A stretch of DNA of 27,671 bases from JBGLNL01 sp964548045. GTDB lineage: Bacteria > Chloroflexota > Dehalococcoidia > SZUA-161 > SpSt-899. The notes below the pieces were generated by a model, which saw only the letters and a program-made list of their open reading frames with translations, did not search any database and was not told the DNA's origin. The stretch is from positions 1-27,671 of the forward strand of contig CAZJQZ010000018.1 in assembly GCA_964548045.1 (NCBI GenBank), in the 5' to 3' direction. The translations under genes were made by a program, and so were the position numbers. Of the stretch, positions 1 to 7,514 are shown in pieces; position 1 is the first letter of the stretch, and every line of letters begins with the position of its first letter.

Positions 1-1540
1 GTGCAGCCGCAACGATATCTTCTGCGGGAACACCTGTGATCTCCGATACCTTGTTCAACTCGAACTCGGCCAGTGAAGCCTCGAATTCGTCGAAATTCTC
101 ACACCGGCTTTCAATGAATTCTCGTTCATGAATCCCTTCATCAACGATCACCTTCATCATGCCCATCATCAAAGGCACGTTTGTGCCGGGCCGATTCTGC
201 AGCCAGATATCGGCAATGTCGCACAGTTCAATATGGCGGGGATCGGCGACTATCAACTTTCCGCCTTTTTGGACAGCCTTTTTTACCTCAAGAGCGACGA
301 CCGGATGCTGGCTGGTGGTGTTAGTGCCGATTGCAAATATACAGGCCGCATCGCCGATTTCTTCAATTGAATTGGTCATGGAACCGCTGCCGAACGCTGT
401 GGCCAGACCGGCCACGGTAGCGGAATGTCAGAGGCGGGCACAGTGGTCAATATTGTTTGTGCCTATCACTCCCCTGGCGAATTTCTGAAAGACATAGTTA
501 TCTTCGTTGGTGCACCTTGCAGATGAGATGGCCACGAACTCTTCGCTCTTGTACTGGCCAAACTTGTCTGCTACCAAATCCAGTGCCTCTGCCCATGTGG
601 ATTCGACGAACTCGCCGTCTTTTTTGATAAGCGGTGTTTTCAGCCGATCAGGGTGCTGAATGAACTCCAGCCCAAATTTACCCTTCACACAATCCTGTCC
701 TCGATTAGCCGGGCCATCCGGGTCGGGCTCAACTCTCATTATCTTTTCGTTCTTGATCTCCACATTGAGCTGACAGCCCACGCCACAGTACGGGCAGATG
801 GTTGTTACTATCCGCTCAGGCGTTCCCTGCCATCGAGCGGTTTTTTCGGTTAGTGCCCCGACCGGGCATATATCGATGCATGCTCCGCAGAACTGACAAC
901 CGGCATCCGCTAGCGCATCCCCAAAAATAGTTCCTATTTGAGCATCGTCCCCGCGATTGAGAAAGGCGATAGCCCCGACGCCTCTCACCTCCTGGCAAAT
1001 CCGCACGCATTTGCCACACAGGACGCACAAATTGTAATCCCGAGCGATCATCGGGTCGTTCCCGACCGGCAAGTTCCTGGGTTGGTATTCAGGAATTTGT
1101 ATGCCATCCATTCCCACATAATCGACGACCTTTTGCAATTCGCACCGGCCGTTTTTGGGGCAGGTCACGCATCGCTGTTCGACGGAGACGTTTTTCAGGC
1201 AGACCTGTAACGGATCACATATGTCCCGTTTATAGCATGTGAGGCATTCATGGGGGTGCTTGGCCAGAATGAATGTTAGTACATTGCGCCGCATTTTCTG
1301 GATTTCAGGAGTGTTGCTATTAACTACCATTCCCTCTTTGATCGGCTCAGTGCAGGACGTGACCATGTCCCTCTTGCCTTCGATTTCCACGAAGCACAAG
1401 CGACAGGCGCCAAAGGGCAAATCGATATCACTAATTGCACAAAGGTTGGGAATATAGATATCGTTTTCCAGCGCGGCTTCAAGTATTCGCTTGCCTTCAG
1501 CAGCTTTTATTTCCTTCCCATCGATAGTTAGCGTTACCAT
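1..1540 (-). CDS. fdhA: Selenocysteine-containing formate dehydrogenase alpha subunit with NuoG-like N-terminus (partial)
   Basis: Catalytic subunit of an NAD-linked formate dehydrogenase (formate to CO2), cytoplasmic. Only 513 codons are visible; the 3' end lies beyond the left edge. Residues 1-75 form a 2Fe-2S domain (Cys34, 46, 49, 63). A His/Cys cluster follows (His95, Cys99, 102, 108), then two 4Fe-4S ferredoxin motifs (Cys172-182 and Cys215-225). The molybdopterin domain begins with Cys249, 252, 256 and 284. At 428-430 the reading frame meets TGA in the context CARL-TGA-HSATVAG, where this family carries its Mo/W-ligating Cys or Sec. The frame continues uninterrupted with typical family sequence to the window edge, so I read residue 371 as selenocysteine. 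I chose ATG 1540, six bases after GAGGTG, over the GTG at 1549 that overlaps the nuoF stop. It is the last gene of the nuoE-nuoF-fdhA set. Annotation that stops at 428 would be truncated. Confidence 0.93.
395..430 (-). promoter_or_regulatory. Bacterial SECIS element after the UGA-Sec codon
   Basis: On the minus strand the TGA (430-428) is followed, after 12 bases, by the perfect 17-base hairpin GTGGCC-GGTCT-GGCCAC (415-399). Its six-base-pair stem carries a GGUCU apical loop, the SelB-recognised loop type of the E. coli fdhF SECIS. A lower stem CGCT/AGCG (422-419 with 398-395) extends it past a three-base ACC bulge. Position and loop sequence match what SelB needs for UGA decoding. Confidence 0.9.
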
Positions 1541-1545
1541 GCCTT

Positions 1546-3369
1546 TCACCTCACTATAATGGCATCAAACCGGCAATTGTCATAGCATGTCCCGCACTTA
1601 ATGCATTTTTCCTGATCAAGGGTTGCCGGTTGTTTTTTCTCGACTTGAGTTATAGCACCCGTAGGGCAATTCTTGATGCACAGGCCACAACCTTTGCACT
1701 TCTCGGTATCGATATCAAATGTAATCAGATTCTTGCATATTCCGCCCGGACACCGTTTCTCATTAATGTGGGCCTCGTATTCATCCCTGAAATAACGGAT
1801 TGTCGAGAGGACCGGGTTGGGTGCTGATTTGCCAAGTCCGCACAGAGAACAATTCTTGATCGTCTCCGAGTATTCTTCCAGGGTTTCAATATCACCCGGT
1901 TTTCCTTCACCGGCGCAGATGCGTTCCAGAATATCCAGCACCAGTTTGGTCCCGATTCGACAGGGATTGCACTTGCCGCATGATTCATCCTGGGTGAAGG
2001 CTAAAAAGAACCGGGCCACGTCAACCATGCACGTTCGCTTATCCATGACCACCATGCCGCCGGAACCCATGATAGACCCTGCCTTGCCGAGGGAGTCGAA
2101 ATCTACCGGTAAATCCAGCTGGCTTTCCGGCAGGCATCCCCCTGATGGCCCGCCAGTCTGAACTGCCTTGAACTCCCTGCCCCCCATGACTCCGCCACCG
2201 ATATCAAAAATGATTTCCCGAAGGGTGGTGCCCATAGGCACTTCCACCAGCCCGCTGTTGGTGATCTTGCCGGTGAGGGCGAAAACGGCCGTTCCCGGGC
2301 TGTTTTCAGACCCTATGCCGGCAAACCATTCCCCGCCTTTAAGCAGGATTACTGGTACCGAAGCAAAGGTTTTGACATTGTTAAGGGAAGTAGGCAAACT
2401 CCTCAGCCCGGATTCAACCGAGCGTGGTGGTTTCACTCTGGGCATACCACGCCTGCCCTCAATTGAGTACATCAAAGCGCTGGCTTCGCCACAAACAAAA
2501 GCCCCGGCTCCCTGGGCAATATCAAGTTTGAAACTAAAACCGCTCCCGAATATGTTATCTCCCAGAAATCCTCTTTGTTCAGCCTGTTCGATGGCGATGT
2601 AGAGACGTTTGATCGCCAGCGGATACTCTGCCCGAACGTAAATGTATCCCTGGTTGCTCCCGATAGCATAACCGGCAATGGTCATGCCCTCGATGATACT
2701 ATGAGGATCAGCTTCCAGGGTACTGCGATCCATGAAAGCCCCGGGGTCACCTTCATCAGCGTTGCAGACTACATACTTGGGCTCATTGGGCGCCTTACGC
2801 GCTCCGGCCCACTTTCTTCCAGTAGGGAAACCGGCCCCTCCTCTACCTCGCAATCCGGATTTGTTGACCTCATCTATCACCTGATCCGGAGTCATCTCAG
2901 AGAGGACTTTCTTCAAAGCCTCATATCCGCCTATTTCAATGTAATCATCGATATTTTCCGGATTGATATGCCCGCAATTGCGCAAGACTATTCTCTGCTG
3001 TTTGCTGTAGAAATCAATGTCAGGGTATCTCGGTATAGCTTTCTTGGTTGCCGGATCCTTGTAAAACAGACGTTCCACCGGAACACCATTTTTGAGGTGT
3101 GACTCCACGATCTCGGTAACATCCTTTAACTTCACTTCACAGTAGAAAACACTTTCCGGTTCCACGATCACAATGGGCCCTCGCTCGCAAAAGCCATGAC
3201 AGCCCGTTAGCTTTATATCAACCTTATCATCAAGTCCCTGAGCCGTAATCTCATTCCTTAACTCATCGGTGATTTTCATTGAACCAGAGGAAACGCAACC
3301 TGTCCCCTGGCATACGAGAACAGTATGTTTGCCTTCATTCGTAGTGGAAGAATTATCCTGCTGAACCAT
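1546..3369 (-). CDS. NADH-binding flavoprotein subunit (NuoF/HydB/HndC type) of the formate dehydrogenase complex
   Basis: Carries FMN and NAD(H) and passes electrons between formate dehydrogenase and NAD, possibly also ferredoxin. The 607 residues show, in order: a thioredoxin-like 2Fe-2S domain (Cys20, Cys25, Cys57, Cys61); the FMN/NADH core with GLRGRGGAGFPTGRKW and ADEGDPGAFMDR; the ESCGKCNPCRIGT 4Fe-4S site; and a C-terminal two-cluster ferredoxin domain (CKGCGLCIKNC and CIKCGTCYDNC). This long architecture matches the HydB/HndC flavin subunits of multimeric and bifurcating hydrogenases rather than the shorter complex I NuoF. I chose ATG 3369 because GGAGGAGGG lies just upstream; the in-frame ATG at 3405 would overlap nuoE further. 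The chosen start overlaps the nuoE stop by 17 bases, so the two are probably translationally coupled. Its TGA overlaps the fdhA leader. Confidence 0.95.
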   Translation of the reverse strand: MVQQDNSSTTNEGKHTVLVCQGTGCVSSGSMKITDELRNEITAQGLDDKVDIKLTGCHGFCERGPIVIVEPESVFYCEVKLKDVTEIVESHLKNGVPVERLFYKDPATKKAIPRYPDIDFYSKQQRIVLRNCGHINPENIDDYIEIGGYEALKKVLSEMTPDQVIDEVNKSGLRGRGGAGFPTGRKWAGARKAPNEPKYVVCNADEGDPGAFMDRSTLEADPHSIIEGMTIAGYAIGSNQGYIYVRAEYPLAIKRLYIAIEQAEQRGFLGDNIFGSGFSFKLDIAQGAGAFVCGEASALMYSIEGRRGMPRVKPPRSVESGLRSLPTSLNNVKTFASVPVILLKGGEWFAGIGSENSPGTAVFALTGKITNSGLVEVPMGTTLREIIFDIGGGVMGGREFKAVQTGGPSGGCLPESQLDLPVDFDSLGKAGSIMGSGGMVVMDKRTCMVDVARFFLAFTQDESCGKCNPCRIGTKLVLDILERICAGEGKPGDIETLEEYSETIKNCSLCGLGKSAPNPVLSTIRYFRDEYEAHINEKRCPGGICKNLITFDIDTEKCKGCGLCIKNCPTGAITQVEKKQPATLDQEKCIKCGTCYDNCRFDAIIVR

Positions 3370-3838
3370 TTCCGCCCTCCTCCCTGGCATTGGCTCTCGC
3401 AGCAAAGATATCTGTAACTTTCCCTGGAGTTACTTGCCCGAATGTGTCCTCGTCAATCACCATCGCCGGAGCCAGCGCACAGGCTCCAATGCAGGCCACT
3501 GTCTCCAGGGTATACTCCATATCTTCCGTGTTTTCGTTCTCATCAATGCCAAGTTCGCGTTTGACCTGATCCAGCACTTGGGAACCACCGCGCACGTGGC
3601 AGGCAGTTCCACGGCAAACCCGGACGACATGTCTACCCCTGGGTTTTGTGCGGAATTGGGCATAGAAAGTGATAACCCCATAAATTTCCGATGGGGATAT
3701 ATTGAGCGTTTTGCTTATCTCATTGATAGCCTCACGGGGCAGGTATCCCAGTTCTTCCTGCACTTCTTGTAGAACCCGAATGGTAACGCCCATTTTGCCC
3801 TTGTAAGGGGCAAGTATTTCTTTAAGCGAGGTTTCCAC
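3353..3838 (-). CDS. 2Fe-2S thioredoxin-like subunit, NuoE/HydC type
   Basis: Small electron-transfer subunit of the NuoE/HydC/HndA family, about 161 residues, the usual family size. The 2Fe-2S ligands are visible as VCRGTACHVRGG (C-x4-C) and, about 40 residues later, CIGACALAP (C-x3-C). The helical N-terminus, with a stretch like LQEVQEELGYLP, is also typical. Two GTG codons compete. The one at 3844 overlaps the Shine-Dalgarno AAGGAGG, while the GTG at 3838 sits five bases after AGGAGG, so I prefer 3838. It is the first gene of the formate dehydrogenase set, preceded by a leader that contains a terminator hairpin. Confidence 0.93.
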   Translation of the reverse strand: METSLKEILAPYKGKMGVTIRVLQEVQEELGYLPREAINEISKTLNISPSEIYGVITFYAQFRTKPRGRHVVRVCRGTACHVRGGSQVLDQVKRELGIDENENTEDMEYTLETVACIGACALAPAMVIDEDTFGQVTPGKVTDIFAARANAREEGGNGSAG

Positions 3839-3876
3839 GGTCACCTCCTTTTTGGATCTCGGTTATCTCAAAACAA

Positions 3877-3910
3877 CAAAAAGGGGAGCTAAACTAGATA
3901 CTAGCTCCCC
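3877..3910 (-). terminator. Intrinsic terminator in the nuoE leader (possible attenuator)
   Basis: Minus strand: stem GGGGAGCTA / TAGCTCCCC (9 bp, 10-base loop) followed by TTTTTG. It could end read-through from the OYE gene (stop 4144). However, the only promoter-like sequence I see for nuoE lies upstream of it (about 3973-4002), and the 44 bases between hairpin and SD hold no promoter. Transcription of nuoE-nuoF-fdhA would then have to pass it. Confidence 0.75.
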
Positions 3911-3916
3911 ATCTTA

Positions 3917-3952
3917 TTAAATGTTTCTACTCTGACTAATGACCTTCCTCAT
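3917..3952 (-). other. Possible 11-codon leader ORF before the nuoE terminator
   Basis: ATG 3952 to TAA 3917 would encode MRKVISQSRNI, ending seven bases before the terminator stem. The only SD-like sequence is a weak, very close AGGG. The placement is like that of leader peptides in attenuators, but no run of a single regulatory amino acid is present. It may be chance. Confidence 0.2.
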
Positions 3953-3972
3953 AACCCTGTGAAAACCATTTG

Positions 3973-4002
3973 ATTGTACCATATAGCGAACCGGCCGGGC
4001 AA
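3973..4002 (-). promoter_or_regulatory. Candidate promoter for the nuoE-nuoF-fdhA operon
   Basis: Minus strand -35 TTGCCC (4002-3997), 18-base spacer, -10 TACAAT (3978-3973). This predicts a start near 3966 and a leader of about 130 bases. The rest of the 3911-4143 gap holds a 7-bp inverted repeat CAGGGGA...TCCCCTG (around 4070-4110) and no gene. Confidence 0.45.
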
Positions 4003-4143
4003 GACGGATTTGATGATATACCCGTCATCATTGGCATTTGAGAGAGTTGCCCGATACCGGAAATCTTCACAGGGGACTGTGTATATTTGCCGATTTACTG
4101 CATCCCCTGTAATATGCATTCAGAGGATATTGTCAGCAAAGGT

Positions 4144-5289
4144 TTAGGAGGCCTTCTTTTTAGCTTCCTTCTCTTTCTCCAGTTTGGCAACCTTGCAGTA
4201 TCCGCCCTCGCCGGTGAAAGCTGCTTCCAGGCAGTCATTGCAATAAAGGCATTTTTTGATCTCTTTTGCCCTGTCTTCCTTTGCCTTGTTGGCCCAATCG
4301 GGATCACGGATAATTTGGCGGCAGACGCCAATAAGATCGGCCTGCCCCGTTTCCAGGATTTCCTCTGCCAGAGCAGGGGTGGTAATCCTGCCGGCAGTCA
4401 TGATCGGTGTATCATAGCCTGCCTTTCTGACAGCCTTGCGAATAGTATCGGTGATGTACACGTTCACCGCTTCAGGCATATCTTTCTCCGGCATGCAGCG
4501 GAATCCGCTATAACCGCCCCAGGGCGGATAAGGGACCGGCAGCCCAAACGGATCGGTTCCGGGCGAATCTTCATACTTGCCGCCAACGGAAATGCTGATG
4601 TAGTCGAATCCGATCTCGGCCAGCTTGGCGGCAATTTTAGGAGTATGCAGCAGTGTGCTTCCCCCAACAATGAAATCATCCCCATTGATGCGAATCCCGA
4701 TAGGATAATCCTTGCCCAGCGCGGCACGAACCCGCTCGTAAACCTCAACGGTGAGCCGCATGCGTTTATCGATGTTCCCGCCGTAATCGTCTTTGCGTTT
4801 GTTGTGGGCCGACATGAATGAGGATAGAATGTAACCGTGGGCGCCATGAAGCTCAACGGCATCGAAACCGGCCTCTCGGGCGCGAAGGGCCCCTGCCTCG
4901 AAAAAGTCCTTGCTTTGAGCGATTTGCTCATCAGTAACCTCTTCAACTTTTTGCTTCCAGCCCTTGGCTATTTTAAGCCAGTCATAAATCTGGGGCACGA
5001 TCTTAGTCTCGGTCCCGGCGTGAATGCGGTCGACCATCTCCTTGAGACCGGGAACGAATTTATCGTCGCTCAATCTCAGTGCCGGGAATGGCCGTGGATT
5101 GATAGCCACGCCGCCCAGCACGATCATCCCGGTACCGCCCTTTGCCCTCTCAAAGTAGTAGTCGCTATAAGCGGGGGTCGTGAATCCGTCCAGTGCTGCC
5201 AGTCCCTCGTGAGCGGGAGCCATCACGATGCGGTTGGAGAGCTTCATCCCGTTTATATCGATGGGTGAGAACAGTTTTTTATATGGCAT
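4144..5289 (-). CDS. Old Yellow Enzyme family oxidoreductase, single FMN domain with 4Fe-4S motif
   Basis: NADH:flavin oxidoreductase / 2,4-dienoyl-CoA reductase family TIM barrel, 381 residues. The N-terminus (LFSPIDINGMKLSNRIVMAP) and the active-site block ELHGAHGYILSSF with DDYGGN identify it. Near the C-terminus is a cluster motif Cys347-x2-Cys350-x2-Cys353-x11-Cys365, like the 4Fe-4S site of 2,4-dienoyl-CoA reductase. The protein stops 16 residues later, so the FAD/NADPH domain that normally feeds that cluster is absent. Electrons must come from a separate partner. It probably reduces an enoyl-type double bond; the substrate is unknown. ATG 5289 follows AAGGAGG. It lies between two minus-strand terminators, so it may be its own transcription unit. 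Confidence 0.9.
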   Translation of the reverse strand: MPYKKLFSPIDINGMKLSNRIVMAPAHEGLAALDGFTTPAYSDYYFERAKGGTGMIVLGGVAINPRPFPALRLSDDKFVPGLKEMVDRIHAGTETKIVPQIYDWLKIAKGWKQKVEEVTDEQIAQSKDFFEAGALRAREAGFDAVELHGAHGYILSSFMSAHNKRKDDYGGNIDKRMRLTVEVYERVRAALGKDYPIGIRINGDDFIVGGSTLLHTPKIAAKLAEIGFDYISISVGGKYEDSPGTDPFGLPVPYPPWGGYSGFRCMPEKDMPEAVNVYITDTIRKAVRKAGYDTPIMTAGRITTPALAEEILETGQADLIGVCRQIIRDPDWANKAKEDRAKEIKKCLYCNDCLEAAFTGEGGYCKVAKLEKEKEAKKKAS

Positions 5290-5340
5290 AGGTTTCCTCC
5301 TTCATTACAAATCGCTCTAAATCCCCTTTCCCCGACATAG

Positions 5341-5366
5341 AAAAAGGCCCGGAGACCGAGCCCTTT
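5341..5366 (-). terminator. Terminator after the molybdopterin oxidoreductase gene
   Basis: Minus strand hairpin with arms AAAGGGCTCGG and CCGGGCCTTT (10 pairs, one bulged G, one G-U, TCT loop) followed by further T residues. It ends the 10270-to-5399 unit before the OYE gene. Confidence 0.65.
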
Positions 5367-5398
5367 CCTGATATTTTAATAGCTGTCTGTGTCTTTTC

Positions 5399-7459
5399 CT
5401 ATAGCTTTTCGATTGAACAAAGCATAGCTTTATCTTCAGGGTATCCCATAATAGGATCAAGACGATCGCGATTGACAAGTTCGCAGGCATTTGCTTCCGA
5501 CCAGCCGTGTGGAATGCTTACCACCCCCAGTTTCATCCCCTCATTGTACCTAGTTTTCATCTTGATGCTGCCAACAGGCGTTGAAATCTTCACCAGTTCG
5601 TTATCTCGCACACCTAATTTATCTGCCGTGGAGGGATTGATGTCAACCATTGGTTCAGGAATAATCGCCCGAAGACTTGATATCTGGCGTAACTGGGTGT
5701 GAATGAATGGTTCCACCCTGGCTCCGGTCGTCATTACCAGAGGGTACTCTTTGGCCATATCAGGTGAAGAGACCGGGCTTTCAGTTGGCTCAACAAAGGT
5801 TGGCATGGGATCATGCCCCAACTCTGCCAGCGTGTCGGAATAAATCTCGATCTTGCCGGAGGGCGTGCGGAATTTCTGCGGTGATGTTTCGATCACCTTG
5901 CTCCGATACATAAAACCATTGAGCTGGCTGTTGAAATGGTCGTAGGTAAAGCCGGAAGGCTGAAAGAGCATGTCCAGCATTTCTTCATCGGTTGTCCACT
6001 GGAAGTGTTCACCCATCCCCATCTTCCGTGCAAGTTCTGACCATATTACCCAGTCGGTCTTGGCTTCTCCCGGCGGATCGACGACCTTGCGGCGCAGCAT
6101 AATGAACGGGATACCGTAATTTCCCTGCACTGTGTAACTGCCCATAGCGGTAGTCTCAAGGAATGTGCAGGCGGGCAGGAAGATATCAGCCAGTTCAGCG
6201 GTTTCGTTCATGTAGAGATCAATGACCACAAACAGGTCAAGTTTTTTGAGATTTTCCTTAAGCCTCTTCGGGTCCGGCAGTGTCACTGCCGGATTGCCGG
6301 CGGAAACGATGAGAGCTTTGATAGGATAGGGTTTTTCCGTCTCCAGTTGTTTTGAAAACACCATTGACTGGCCATAGGGAACCTGTCTGCCCCACAGTTC
6401 GTAGAAGAGCGGGAATTCATCGGAGCCCATCGGCTTTTTCTCGTCGGGGACCGGGAGCCTGAGATCGGTGGTGAAGAAAGGCAGAAAGGGAATCCAGCCG
6501 CCGGGAACATCTATATTCCCCGTGATGGTCATCAGGATGGCCAGCATACGGTGGTTCTGCACATTGCCAATCTGCCTGTCAAGTGAGGCTGTTCCCTGGT
6601 AAATAGCCATTCCCTTGGTAGTGGCCATCTTGCGGGCAACACGCTTGATATCAGCCGCCGGGATGTCGCATATCTCGGCAACTTTCTCTGGCGGATACTG
6701 CTTGACGTGTTCCTTGAATTTATCGAACCCGTGTGTCCACTCTTCACAGAATTTCTTATCGTGCAAGTTCTCTTTCAGGATGACATGGGCTATCCCCAGC
6801 ATCAGGGCCAAGTCTGTGCCAGGTCTGGGTTGCAGATACATACCCAAATCTGCCAAGGGAATTTTCTTGGGATCAATTACAATTAATTCCAGTTTGCCGG
6901 CTTCAGCCAAATCGCGCATTTTTTGCCCCAGAGGTTTCATCGATTCCTCGGGGTTGTGACCCCAGACAACCGCCAGTTTGGTGAATTCCAGCTCATCAGG
7001 AACGGTGTATCGTCCGAAGGTCATCTGACGGGAAAGTATACGAGACCTGAAACAGCCACCCTCGACAGAGATGAAATTTGGGGTGCCGTAGGCAGCCTTG
7101 AAACGTTGGAGAAAGGCCGAGGCCTCGAAGTGCTCCACGGCGACCGATCCGCAGTAAAGGGCCAGAGCTTCAGGCCCAAAATCCTCTTTGATTTGTAACA
7201 GTTTGGAGCCGATCGTGTCATAGGCCTCGTCCCAGGTAATCCTCTCCCAAGTGCCATCCGGGAGCTTCTTCATCGGATGCGTGATTCGATCTCGGGAATA
7301 CTCATACTCAATCAGTTTTTCCCCTTTACTACACAACAGTCCGTGGCTGGCGGGGTGCTCTTTCATCCCCTCGACTTTGACCAGCTTGCCATCTTCAACA
7401 TAGCAATCCAACCCGCAACAGTTTACGCATAGCGCACAGTCAGTTTTGATTATTTCCAT
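5399..7459 (-). CDS. Molybdopterin-dependent oxidoreductase, DMSO-reductase family, cytoplasmic
   Basis: Mo/W-bis-MGD enzyme of 686 residues. The N-terminal 4Fe-4S motif uses Cys8, Cys11, Cys15 and Cys43 (GLLCSKG). The likely metal ligand is Cys136 in VEGGCFRSR. The central and C-terminal molybdopterin-binding segments are present (ALIVSAGNPAVTLP, the ADIFLPACTFLE region and a C-terminal MTTGARVEPF block). There is no twin-arginine signal or membrane segment, so it acts in the cytoplasm. It resembles soluble members of unassigned substrate (thiosulfate-reductase-like and acetylene-hydratase-like branches); substrate not predictable. ATG 7459 follows GGAGAAAC. It is the last gene of a three-gene unit after the HdrD-like protein, which could deliver or accept its electrons. 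Confidence 0.92.
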   Translation of the reverse strand: MEIIKTDCALCVNCCGLDCYVEDGKLVKVEGMKEHPASHGLLCSKGEKLIEYEYSRDRITHPMKKLPDGTWERITWDEAYDTIGSKLLQIKEDFGPEALALYCGSVAVEHFEASAFLQRFKAAYGTPNFISVEGGCFRSRILSRQMTFGRYTVPDELEFTKLAVVWGHNPEESMKPLGQKMRDLAEAGKLELIVIDPKKIPLADLGMYLQPRPGTDLALMLGIAHVILKENLHDKKFCEEWTHGFDKFKEHVKQYPPEKVAEICDIPAADIKRVARKMATTKGMAIYQGTASLDRQIGNVQNHRMLAILMTITGNIDVPGGWIPFLPFFTTDLRLPVPDEKKPMGSDEFPLFYELWGRQVPYGQSMVFSKQLETEKPYPIKALIVSAGNPAVTLPDPKRLKENLKKLDLFVVIDLYMNETAELADIFLPACTFLETTAMGSYTVQGNYGIPFIMLRRKVVDPPGEAKTDWVIWSELARKMGMGEHFQWTTDEEMLDMLFQPSGFTYDHFNSQLNGFMYRSKVIETSPQKFRTPSGKIEIYSDTLAELGHDPMPTFVEPTESPVSSPDMAKEYPLVMTTGARVEPFIHTQLRQISSLRAIIPEPMVDINPSTADKLGVRDNELVKISTPVGSIKMKTRYNEGMKLGVVSIPHGWSEANACELVNRDRLDPIMGYPEDKAMLCSIEKL

Positions 7460-7514
7460 TTTGTTTCTCCATTTTCATAAATTAATCCCCCTTCGGGGAG
7501 AGAGTGAATACTCA

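Noticed and set aside
428..1549. FdhA as a complete 373-residue protein ending at TGA 428
   Set aside because: The frame continues with family sequence past the TGA, and a SECIS hairpin follows; truncation is an artefact of treating UGA as stop.
4087..4821. 244-residue plus-strand ORF opposite the OYE gene
   Set aside because: Antisense shadow of a clearly recognised enzyme, with no ribosome site or domain.
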